Shown here in pieces: positions 1-6,398 of a stretch of 8,488 nt of DNA. The notes beneath the pieces are model-generated. The model was not told where the DNA came from. It made no database searches and saw only the letters and a list, made by a program, of their open reading frames with translations. Position 1 is the first letter of the stretch; each line of letters starts with the position of its first letter. Source of the stretch: an uncultured Pseudomonadota bacterium (GTDB lineage: Bacteria > Myxococcota > UBA796); NCBI GenBank assembly GCA_913040875.1, contig CAJWHX010000129.1, forward strand, positions 1 through 8,488, given 5' to 3'. Made by a program: the position numbers and the translations under genes.

Positions 1-451
1 CACCAAACTTAGAAAGGTTTGCACCCCATTGTTTTTTAATAAGAGAAGTTGCATATCTTTTGAGATATATGTCATCGAATATATCAGTGTATGATGTTGG
101 ATCAACTTTACGATAACACTCTATGATAATATACTCACTATCAGCAATAATATCATTTTCCCAATCCATATCTATATAAAGACGATTTTGGTGTTGATTG
201 AAACGTATAGGAGTTTCACCAACAAGAATATGTTCAAGGAAATCTAAATTCTGCATCTGTAACTGATAGTGCATAACTGAAGTTGAAGAAAAATCATAAA
301 GATCATTTAGTCGTAGTTGATAACGAACATCAAAAAGACTTCCACCTCCACCAGTATCAGTTAAAGGAAGAACTCTTAAAATAGAAACAACAGCATCTGG
401 TATAGGTATAAAATTATTTGCTTCTTGAAATGTTGAAGGTTGTGAACGATC
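1..451 (-). pseudogene. Fragment of T4-type phage neck protein (gp13-like), C-terminal part, cut at both ends
   Basis: Reading the minus strand from 451 down to 2 gives 150 codons without a stop; a TAG lies just upstream at 452-454. The translation looks like the T4 gp13 neck protein family as found in marine T4-like myoviruses. Visible pieces include PDAVVSILRVLP, a Gly-rich turn, a Phe-Asn/Leu-Tyr-Ile-Asp strand, IIIECYRKVDP and then YTDIFDDIYLKRYATSLIKK, which parallels the region of T4 gp13 that precedes its LPGG motif. The frame runs off the left edge at a KFG that should lead into that motif. In T4, gp13 acts with gp14 at the head-tail neck. The N-terminal part is missing: phage-like residues stop near base 430, where GC content jumps. 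The family call comes from recall of T4 gp13, not from a search. It could be a phage scrap in a bacterial genome or a chimeric contig end. Confidence 0.62.
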
Positions 452-1419
452 CTACCGATCCAACGGCTCCGTCAGACATCGACGGACTGGTCCAAGAAGT
501 TCGAGACTTCCTACTTGCAGAGAGTCAGCTGGGTGCGGTACTGGACTTGATTGAGAAGGTGGAACTTTTCATTACCAATGAAGAGCAACGAAAGGAATTG
601 ATTGCTTCCTTTACCAGTGAACGTGCAATTCGTAAGATCATATCTTCTTTGCCGAAAGCAGTCACAGAGCCACCACCAGAGTTGTTGCGTATTTTGGATA
701 TCTCTCCGATCAATCACCTGCCCGTGCTGATTCAGATCTTGAATGTAGAGCGCCGATTGTCCTCACGTTCTGTGTTGAGAAGTCTGTTGAGTCGATATGT
801 TGAAGAACAATCGGATCAGGTGATCGCCTCCTTGTACAAGTTTGAGGACTCGGTCGCACTCGATTTGATAGAGGCTCTCTTTACGAAGAATAAAGAACTT
901 GGGCATCAAATTGTTTGGACGCTGAGAGAGACTCAAAGTCCGCCGATTCTGCATAAGATTCTGAATATCTTGATTGAATTGGGTGCCTCTTTTAAATACA
1001 AGACTTGGCTCGTAGACCTGTTGCAGAACACCAAAGTTGAGGGTGTAAGAGCGAAAGTTCTTGGGCTAATTGGTGTTTTGGCCGAGCGTGAATTGTTTGA
1101 ATTGCTCGAAGGTATTTTGCTCAATGACTTTAGTTTGAGCGAAGAGGAGGCGACATTGCTTGGTGAAAACCTAGTGAAGTCCCATGCAGGTCGTGCCAAG
1201 GTGTTGTTCATCGATTGGACTCAATCAAAGAAGTGGTATTCGGTCCGTCGTTTGACGATTCGTCGTTCCCAACAGGTTGCTGCCATATCGGGACTGAGTA
1301 TTCTTCCTGGTGAAGCAGCCGTTGCACGGATATTGGAAGTCCGTACGGAAGCCGATGATTACTTGTCTGATTTTTGTATGAAGAGATTGGTGCATCGTCG
1401 CCAGCTTGGTGTGGTGTAA
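418..1419 (+). CDS. HEAT-repeat-like helical protein, probably 5'-truncated at the junction
   Basis: This is a 333-residue frame made almost wholly of paired amphipathic helices rich in Leu, Ile and Glu. Recurring helix-turn units such as PVLIQILNVE, DQVIASLYKFED, PPILHKILNIL and VRAKVLGLIGVL fit a HEAT/ARM-type solenoid. The C-terminal unit (SQQVAAISGLSILPGEAAVARIL) is a typical HEAT pair. There is no signal peptide, membrane segment or catalytic motif, so a scaffold or protein-protein role is inferred. The frame opens at TTG 418 with ATG at 430, but neither has a Shine-Dalgarno sequence, and both lie on the AT-rich phage-like/bacterial boundary. The true start is therefore probably lost and the intact gene longer. 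It ends 9 bases before the HD gene, whose AAGGAGG overlaps this stop codon, so the two are very likely co-transcribed. Function is unknown beyond the fold. Confidence 0.7.
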   Translation: MLLEMLKVVNDPTDPTAPSDIDGLVQEVRDFLLAESQLGAVLDLIEKVELFITNEEQRKELIASFTSERAIRKIISSLPKAVTEPPPELLRILDISPINHLPVLIQILNVERRLSSRSVLRSLLSRYVEEQSDQVIASLYKFEDSVALDLIEALFTKNKELGHQIVWTLRETQSPPILHKILNILIELGASFKYKTWLVDLLQNTKVEGVRAKVLGLIGVLAERELFELLEGILLNDFSLSEEEATLLGENLVKSHAGRAKVLFIDWTQSKKWYSVRRLTIRRSQQVAAISGLSILPGEAAVARILEVRTEADDYLSDFCMKRLVHRRQLGVV

Positions 1420-1424
1420 GGAGG
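1418..1424 (+). promoter_or_regulatory. Strong Shine-Dalgarno (AAGGAGG) for the HD gene
   Basis: AAGGAGG overlaps the TAA stop of the HEAT gene and lies four bases before GTG 1429. It is what supports the GTG start and implies translational coupling between the two genes. Confidence 0.75.
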
Positions 1425-1428
1425 CCTT

Positions 1429-2844
1429 GTGGAAGAACTGAATCTAGATGCTTCACAAGAAGCCCTTGGGAAAGCTCTTGATCGTGCGAAAATGGGCGAA
1501 GATCAAGACTTGGCAACGCAGGTTCGTGATGCTGGAGAGCGGTTGGTTCGGTTGCTCTTTGGTCTGATTAAGTTGACAGAAATTCATGATTTGAGTAATG
1601 ATGCTTTTGTGAAACCATCGGAAGAGTTTAGCGCTGTCATGACGACGGCATATGAACTGTTGGGCGCTATTCATATCGTGACTGTAGAAGACCAAGTGTT
1701 TTTAAATGACATCCGCATTCGTTTTGGTCGAGGTGATTCAGTGGTGTTGAGTTCTGCCCTCGCTCCTCATCAAGTGGGCGGTATGTCGTTTCACAAAGTT
1801 CCAACGCCGGCAGAAATCCGCAAACTCTCCGGATTATTTGCTGCGGATCCAGCAGAAGAGGCTCCTAGAGCTGCTTTGATTGAGGTCTTTACGCAGGCAG
1901 GTCTAGACTTCGTTGATTTGATGGGGATCTATCGATTCAGAGTCAGTGGAGAGGGTGTCATCATAGAAAAAGATAGCGCTCAGATATCTGCCCGTGCAGC
2001 ATCATTGGTGGATGAGGCTTGGGACAACTTGAGTGCGGACAGAAATCCGAATCCGTTGCCGTTGCGCCGTGCTGTAGCTGATATCTTGGAAACGTCGGAT
2101 GAAGCAGATGTGGCAGGTCTAGTTGAGAACCCAAACAGTAAAAACCAGTACGGAGATCACGCGCTGCAGGTCTGCAAGTTTAGTCTATTTATTGCTAAGG
2201 AACTCGGTCTGTCCGATGAAAACATTCAAGATTTGGGTGTGGCTTCGATGTTTCACGACATGGGGTACGCTTATCGAGAAGGCGCTGATCCGACCATTGG
2301 TGAAGCGGGATATGCACCACCATTTGAACGTCATGGTGCAGCAGGTGCACGCATGCTGCTTAAGCAACGTGGGTTTAACTCAGCGAAGATCCACCGTGCG
2401 CTCGCGGCATTGGAACATCATAGAGATTATGATCAAGAATCTGGGAAACCGGCTTTATTCGCCAGAATTATCCGAATTGCGGAAGACTTTTCCAATATGA
2501 GCTCTAGACGGGGTGGTGGGTATACTCCTCATGAGGCTTTGGCAAGGATGGCTGGGGCTTCCGGCACTCGGTATGACCCGGTGATGATGCAGGCTTTTGT
2601 GAATCTAATGGGTAAGTACCCACCAGGAACGCTCCTAGATGTCGAGATCCCATTGGCGATTGGAACATATACATTTGTTTTGATGTCCAGTTCTTTAACG
2701 CGCTCACCAGAGAGCTTTGAGACTCCGTTATGTCGATTGATTCAGCTGCCAGACGGTACCGATTGTCCTGAATCTTATTCTGGTAAAGTGATCGACTTGG
2801 CCAAGCGTCCACATAGGGTTGTTGCTGTACGAAGTCAAATTTGA
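1429..2844 (+). CDS. HD-GYP-like phosphohydrolase with degenerate GYP motif
   Basis: The protein has 471 residues and starts at GTG. Residues 1 to about 200 form an acidic helical N-terminal region with a short segment (VEDQVFLNDIRIRFG) that may be a small beta domain; I do not recognise it as a named domain. From about 235 to 400 it reads as an HD-GYP-type domain: H244, the HD pair H276-D277 (MFHDMGY), H302 (FERHGAAG), H330-H331 and D353 (RIAEDFSNM). That order matches the metal ligands of HD-GYP proteins, which hydrolyse cyclic di-GMP. The usual HHExxDGxGYP signature is replaced here by HHRDYDQESGKP, so GYP is absent and the substrate may differ. No signal peptide or membrane helix is seen, so it is probably cytosolic. 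It is likely co-expressed with the HEAT gene. Metal-dependent phosphohydrolase activity is a good inference; cyclic di-GMP as substrate is uncertain. Confidence 0.8.
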   Translation: MEELNLDASQEALGKALDRAKMGEDQDLATQVRDAGERLVRLLFGLIKLTEIHDLSNDAFVKPSEEFSAVMTTAYELLGAIHIVTVEDQVFLNDIRIRFGRGDSVVLSSALAPHQVGGMSFHKVPTPAEIRKLSGLFAADPAEEAPRAALIEVFTQAGLDFVDLMGIYRFRVSGEGVIIEKDSAQISARAASLVDEAWDNLSADRNPNPLPLRRAVADILETSDEADVAGLVENPNSKNQYGDHALQVCKFSLFIAKELGLSDENIQDLGVASMFHDMGYAYREGADPTIGEAGYAPPFERHGAAGARMLLKQRGFNSAKIHRALAALEHHRDYDQESGKPALFARIIRIAEDFSNMSSRRGGGYTPHEALARMAGASGTRYDPVMMQAFVNLMGKYPPGTLLDVEIPLAIGTYTFVLMSSSLTRSPESFETPLCRLIQLPDGTDCPESYSGKVIDLAKRPHRVVAVRSQI

Positions 2845-2897
2845 GTGAGATATCACAGTGTGCAGGGTGTTGCCGATTCTACTGAGTGGGATAGATC

Positions 2898-2926
2898 TTG
2901 ACATAGGCATAGATAAGTGAGATACT
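2898..2926 (+). promoter_or_regulatory. Sigma70-type promoter for the radical SAM block
   Basis: A perfect TTGACA at 2898-2903 is followed, after exactly 17 bases, by GATACT at 2921-2926 (4 of 6 matches to TATAAT). Transcription would start near 2933, leaving a leader of about 30 bases before the GTG at 2964. It lies in the 119-base gap after the HD gene, so the radical SAM genes can be expressed independently of the HEAT/HD pair. Confidence 0.6.
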
Positions 2927-2947
2927 TAGATGTCACTGATTGTCACT
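2916..2947 (+). repeat. AGTGA / TCACT repeats around the -10 and start site, possible operator
   Basis: TGTCACT occurs twice with a 10-base period (2931-2937 and 2941-2947), just downstream of the -10. The complementary AGTGA lies at 2916-2920, inside the longer AGTGAGATA (2916-2924) that overlaps the -10. The same nonamer AGTGAGATA also occurs at 2844-2852. Spacing of one helical turn and overlap with the promoter core suggest a repressor site. No known regulator motif is recognised. Confidence 0.3.
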
Positions 2948-2953
2948 CTTGGT

Positions 2954-2958
2954 AGAGG
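2954..2958 (+). promoter_or_regulatory. Shine-Dalgarno (AGAGG) that decides the GTG 2964 start
   Basis: AGAGG lies five bases before GTG 2964. The longer frame could begin at TTG 2940, but that codon has no ribosome binding site and would add eight residues in front of the typical MRVLLIRPP beginning of this enzyme family. Confidence 0.65.
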
Positions 2959-2963
2959 TTACT

Positions 2964-4367
2964 GTGCGCGTATTGCTCATTCGTCCACCCGCTCGACACA
3001 CCGTTGAAAGCGAGGTTCCCGAAGCTGTCGAGGCTGAAAACTTGTCTTACCCACCACTGGCGTTGTTATCGCTAGCGGCTTTTGTACGCGATCAATCCCA
3101 CCACGTATGTGATATCTTGGATGCTCAACTCGACCATTTGTCGAATGAGGAGATGGAGTCCGAGATTCGAGCTTTCAAACCCGATGTGGTTGGGATTACG
3201 TGTTTCACTGTACAGCTGGTTGACGTCATGCACTCCATTCGCGCTGCCCGTAGAGCAGGTGTGCAGTATGTTGTTTTGGGCGGTCCACACATCAATGATT
3301 TTCCCAAAGAGTCTTTGGCTCTTGAAGGTGTCGATGCTGTTGTGAAAGGCGAAGGTCAGCAGCCACTTCTAGAGCTACTCCGTGTCTGGGAAGCCGGAGA
3401 TATTGCCAAAGGAATAAAAGGTGTGATTGCACATCCTGACGATCCGGTTCCAGAAGAAGACGTGTATTTTTCCAATGATTTAGACACATATCCAATTGTA
3501 GATCGAACCCTTGTGGATTACTCTCGTTATTATGATGTGATGGGCGAAGGGGGTATTTTTACCACGATGGTGACCTCTAGAGGCTGTCCATATCGCTGCA
3601 CCTTCTGTAATACGCCCCGCCATCGCTATCGTGTACAGTCACCAGAGCGTGTCTGTGATGAAATTGAAGCCTGCATTGATTTGGGGATTCGAGAGATATA
3701 CTTCGTTGATGATACGTTCAATATTACCAATCAGCGAGTGCACGATTTGTGCGATGAGATCATTCGTCGTGATTTGAAGTTTTCTTGGACAGTTCGTTTC
3801 AGAGTCAAAGGCGTAGATCGACCGTTGCTCGAAAAGATGAAAGCGGCAGGGTGTTCTCGTATTCAGTTGGGTGTTGAGCAGGGAACAGAGGAAGGTCTTC
3901 TTCGTTTGAAAAAAGATGTAACCTCTAGAGAAATCGAGCAAGCCTTCCGTTTGTGTAGAGAGGTTGGTGTCAATACGGTTGCGTACTTCATGATTGGAAC
4001 GCCTGTAGAGCGTACGCGTCAGGATGTACTCGATACAATTGAATACAGCATCAAACTGAAACCAGACTTTGTGATGTACAATATTATGACTCCTTTTCCG
4101 GGGACTACGTTGTACGACGAGGGTGTGAGAGATGGTGTACTCAATCTCGATCCGTGGATTGATTTTATGGAAAATCCAACAGAAGAGTTTAAGGCACAGG
4201 TGTGGGATGAGTATTTCACTCGCGATGAGCTGAGAGATCTTCTACATTTTGCCTATCGTCGATTTTATTGGCGTCCAACCTTTGTGGTCAGCAATCTTTT
4301 CCAGATTCGAAATGTCTCTGATCTTACCCGCAAAGCGAAAGCCGGTTTGCGTCTGTTGGTGAGCTGA
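2964..4367 (+). CDS. B12-binding-domain radical SAM enzyme (first of a pair)
   Basis: The protein has 467 residues from GTG and begins MRVLLIRPP, the usual opening of cobalamin-binding radical SAM enzymes. Residues 1 to about 140 form a Rossmann-like B12-type domain (KPDVVGIT strand, GGPH near 106-109, VDAVVKGEG near 123-131). It lacks the DxHxxG lower-ligand motif, as is common in class B radical SAM enzymes. The radical SAM barrel follows, with the cluster motif CPYRCTFC (C208, C212, C215), then YFVDDTF and GVEQGTEEGLLRLKK, and it ends with the basic C-terminal tail common in the family. It would use a [4Fe-4S] cluster and S-adenosylmethionine to make a radical, possibly for methylation or ring chemistry; the substrate cannot be read from sequence. 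It is preceded by its own promoter and followed 88 bases later by a second, diverged family member. A specific name such as bchE or hpnR is not justified. Confidence 0.88.
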   Translation: MRVLLIRPPARHTVESEVPEAVEAENLSYPPLALLSLAAFVRDQSHHVCDILDAQLDHLSNEEMESEIRAFKPDVVGITCFTVQLVDVMHSIRAARRAGVQYVVLGGPHINDFPKESLALEGVDAVVKGEGQQPLLELLRVWEAGDIAKGIKGVIAHPDDPVPEEDVYFSNDLDTYPIVDRTLVDYSRYYDVMGEGGIFTTMVTSRGCPYRCTFCNTPRHRYRVQSPERVCDEIEACIDLGIREIYFVDDTFNITNQRVHDLCDEIIRRDLKFSWTVRFRVKGVDRPLLEKMKAAGCSRIQLGVEQGTEEGLLRLKKDVTSREIEQAFRLCREVGVNTVAYFMIGTPVERTRQDVLDTIEYSIKLKPDFVMYNIMTPFPGTTLYDEGVRDGVLNLDPWIDFMENPTEEFKAQVWDEYFTRDELRDLLHFAYRRFYWRPTFVVSNLFQIRNVSDLTRKAKAGLRLLVS

Positions 4368-4370
4368 TGG

Positions 4371-4392
4371 AGACGCTTACTCAGACGCTTAC
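4371..4392 (+). repeat. Direct repeat AGACGCTTAC x2
   Basis: Two exact 10-base copies, 4371-4380 and 4383-4392, are separated by TC in the gap between the two radical SAM genes. The period of 12 bases is close to a helical turn, so a protein-binding site is possible. It could also be a chance duplication. Confidence 0.35.
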
Positions 4393-4402
4393 ATGGTCTA
4401 AC

Positions 4403-4425
4403 CTCTACAAAAAGTTATAGTAGAG
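4403..4425 (+). promoter_or_regulatory. Weak inverted repeat CTCTAC/GTAGAG with TATAGT, possible secondary promoter
   Basis: CTCTAC (4403-4408) and GTAGAG (4420-4425) form a 6-bp stem around an 11-base loop. TATAGT at 4416-4421 resembles a -10 box. No good -35 is found: TGGTCT at 4394-4399 with a 16-base spacer matches only half of the consensus. There is no T-tract, so it is a poor terminator. It may give the second radical SAM gene its own weak promoter. Confidence 0.22.
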
Positions 4426-4455
4426 TATGCACCTAGATTCTTTGAAGGATTCCTC

Positions 4456-6018
4456 ATGCCAAATGCACTAGACCCACAACAAGAAGAATTTCACGTCACC
4501 TTGATGACGATTTACAGTGTTGAAAATGCTGGGATCCGCTATGTGTCGGCGGCATTACAACGTGAAGGATTTGATACCAGTATTATATTTCTTCGAGATT
4601 GGGTGCACAATTCCTTAACCATGCCTACAGATGAAGAGATCGAAATTGCGATGGAGGTAATATCTCAAAAGCAGCCCAAATTGATCGGTCTTGGATTTAT
4701 GTCATCACTCTATCCAATCGCCCTTGAAGTGACTCGTCGTATTCAAGAACGGTTCCCTCACATTCCAATTATTTGGGGTGGTATTCATCCAACATCGGTT
4801 CCTGGAGAGTGTATTCCAGAGGTGGACTACCTTTGCGTTGGTGAGGGTGAGATGGCGACTGTAGAGCTTTGTAAGGCGATTAGAGACGGAAAAGATACCA
4901 CCAGCATTCCAAACATTTGGGCCAATGTCGATGGTACGATTCATGAGAATACGCCTCGCCCACTCACCCAAGATTTGGACTGGCTGCCGTATCCAGATGT
5001 CCGAGATGACAACAAGTTCTACATCGAAAAGAACAGCTACACGATTGAAGAGCCGTGGAAGCGAACAGCAGAGTACCGTATTTATTTTTCCAGAGGGTGT
5101 CCCTATAACTGTTCATACTGCTACGTCTCGATTTTGAGAGATGTCTACAACGAGAAGGGAAAGAAATTCTATCGAGCCCGATCGGTTGATCACATCATGG
5201 GTGAATTGAGAATGGCTATGAAACTGTTTCCAAAGGTGGCTCGAATCAAAGTCGATGACGATACCTCATTTGCCTTTGGTGACGCGTGGATGACCGAGTT
5301 CTTAGAACGGTATCCAAAAGAAGTGGGGATTCCTTTTGAATGTATGTTGATTCCACCGATGCTCCGTCCAAACATGATTCGAAAGCTAATGGCGGCGGGT
5401 CTTGTGCGAGTTCAAACAGGAATTGAGTCGGCATCTGCAGAGGAGTCCGTAGAGTTCCACAATCGGTCTCCTGGAAACAAGTCAATTATGAATTTTGCAG
5501 AGGCCAACAAAGAACTGGGATTGAATATCGTTTATGATGTCATCATCGACAATCCTCATGCGACAGAAAAGATGAAGTTGGAAACGGCAGAGTTCTTACT
5601 TGAACTGCCGACACCCTATGACATTTATTTCTATTCGCTCAATTACTTCCCCGGAACTGCCCTCACCAAAGAGGGCCTCGCATCTGGAGATTTGGATCCA
5701 AATCTTGTAGAAGGCAAGACAACCAAGGCCTGGCGTCAGTTTCGTGTTTCGATGGACTGGCCTCGTTCAGATGAAGACCGATTCTATTTGGCAATTTACT
5801 CGTTGGCGTCCAAAAGCATTGTTCCACGTTCACTCATTCGAAATCTGTTGGACAACAAAGAATACTGGAAGCAAAACATCGATCCTGTTTTCTACTTGGC
5901 ATGGGCTGCAAATTATGGCAAGATGTTCTTTGTGGCATTGCGATACTTCAGAAATGGGGAGTTGACTTGGTTCAAGGTCCGACAATACGCATCGCTCAAA
6001 CAACTAATTTCTCAGTAA
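4456..6018 (+). CDS. B12-binding-domain radical SAM enzyme (second of a pair)
   Basis: The protein has 520 residues from ATG, with GAAGGA at 4444-4449 six bases upstream. Residues about 13-150 form the B12-type Rossmann domain (GLGFMSS strand, GGIHPTSVPGE from 108, DYLCVGEGE near 124-132), again without DxHxxG. The radical SAM domain carries CPYNCSYC (C215, C219, C222), KVDDDTSF, the RVQTGIESAS strand and YDVIIDNP. A long aromatic C-terminal region (about 410-520, with EYWKQ, YLAWAANYG and ALRYFRNGE) goes beyond the usual core and may bind substrate or partner. It resembles its neighbour only at the family level, so the two probably act on different substrates or successive steps rather than being a recent duplication. 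It is followed 23 bases later by the small charged protein. Enzyme class is confident; reaction unknown. Confidence 0.88.
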   Translation: MPNALDPQQEEFHVTLMTIYSVENAGIRYVSAALQREGFDTSIIFLRDWVHNSLTMPTDEEIEIAMEVISQKQPKLIGLGFMSSLYPIALEVTRRIQERFPHIPIIWGGIHPTSVPGECIPEVDYLCVGEGEMATVELCKAIRDGKDTTSIPNIWANVDGTIHENTPRPLTQDLDWLPYPDVRDDNKFYIEKNSYTIEEPWKRTAEYRIYFSRGCPYNCSYCYVSILRDVYNEKGKKFYRARSVDHIMGELRMAMKLFPKVARIKVDDDTSFAFGDAWMTEFLERYPKEVGIPFECMLIPPMLRPNMIRKLMAAGLVRVQTGIESASAEESVEFHNRSPGNKSIMNFAEANKELGLNIVYDVIIDNPHATEKMKLETAEFLLELPTPYDIYFYSLNYFPGTALTKEGLASGDLDPNLVEGKTTKAWRQFRVSMDWPRSDEDRFYLAIYSLASKSIVPRSLIRNLLDNKEYWKQNIDPVFYLAWAANYGKMFFVALRYFRNGELTWFKVRQYASLKQLISQ

Positions 6019-6041
6019 AGCCAGTTTGAATAGGAGCCTCA

Positions 6042-6389
6042 ATGGGGTTGCGCAGTCGATTGAAGAACAAGATTAAAGGAACCTTAGAAGGTGTTGGCGC
6101 CTTAGCAAAAGTCATCCACGATGAAGCGAATCACCCTGGCCGGCCTCAGCCTCATATGGCAGCGCGGAACCCTTTGTGGGGTGGTGGAGAGGTCGAGAGA
6201 GCAGATAAACCAACATCTGAAGACGAAAATTACGAAAAGGAAGACAAGGAAGCAAAGGAAGAAAAAGAGGATCAGCCAACAACTTCAGTCGATCAAGGTT
6301 CGTCAGGTGAAGCGGAAGCCGACTATTGGTTTCTCCACGATCCAGATGGTGAGGCCGACGACTGGTCCAAAACAAACCCCAAGAAATAA
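6042..6389 (+). CDS. Small charged protein of unknown function, downstream of the radical SAM pair
   Basis: The protein has 115 residues, with a clear AGGAG (6032-6036) five bases before the ATG. It shows three zones: a basic amphipathic start (residues 1-26, MGLRSRLKNKIKGTLEGVGA), a Pro/His/Trp segment (31-46, HPGRPQPHMAARNPLW), then a low-complexity Glu/Lys/Asp stretch (about 50-92). It ends in an acidic aromatic tail with YWFL at 95-98 and DDWSKTNPKK. There is no cysteine and no recognisable domain. The first helix could sit on a membrane surface; the middle is probably disordered. Its place just after two radical SAM genes makes it a possible substrate or carrier peptide, but it lacks known RiPP precursor hallmarks and that role is inference. 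The good ribosome binding site and purposeful composition support a real gene. Its stop codon shares a frame with the next gene. Confidence 0.72.
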   Translation: MGLRSRLKNKIKGTLEGVGALAKVIHDEANHPGRPQPHMAARNPLWGGGEVERADKPTSEDENYEKEDKEAKEEKEDQPTTSVDQGSSGEAEADYWFLHDPDGEADDWSKTNPKK

Positions 6390-6398
6390 TTCAGTTGC

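Noticed and set aside
1..451. An integrated prophage at the left end
   Set aside because: Only a single truncated structural gene is visible, with no integrase, attachment site or repeat at the boundary, and the family belongs to lytic T4-like phages.
1208..1516. Minus-strand frame of about 100 codons across the HEAT/HD boundary, and several similar minus-strand frames of 60-100 codons inside the plus-strand genes
   Set aside because: They overlap well-supported genes, lack ribosome binding sites and have translations of biased, patternless composition: antisense shadows.
2940..2963. TTG 2940 as start of the first radical SAM enzyme
   Set aside because: It has no ribosome binding site and adds residues before the typical MRVLLIRPP beginning; GTG 2964 has AGAGG five bases upstream.
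4403..4425. Intrinsic terminator between the two radical SAM genes
   Set aside because: The stem is 6 bp with an 11-base loop and no T-tract; the spacing and orientation fit a shared transcript better.
2964..6018. Specific pathway names (bchE, hopanoid methylase, P-methylase) for the radical SAM enzymes
   Set aside because: Only family-level motifs are visible and there are no pathway neighbours; the specificity cannot be read from the sequence.
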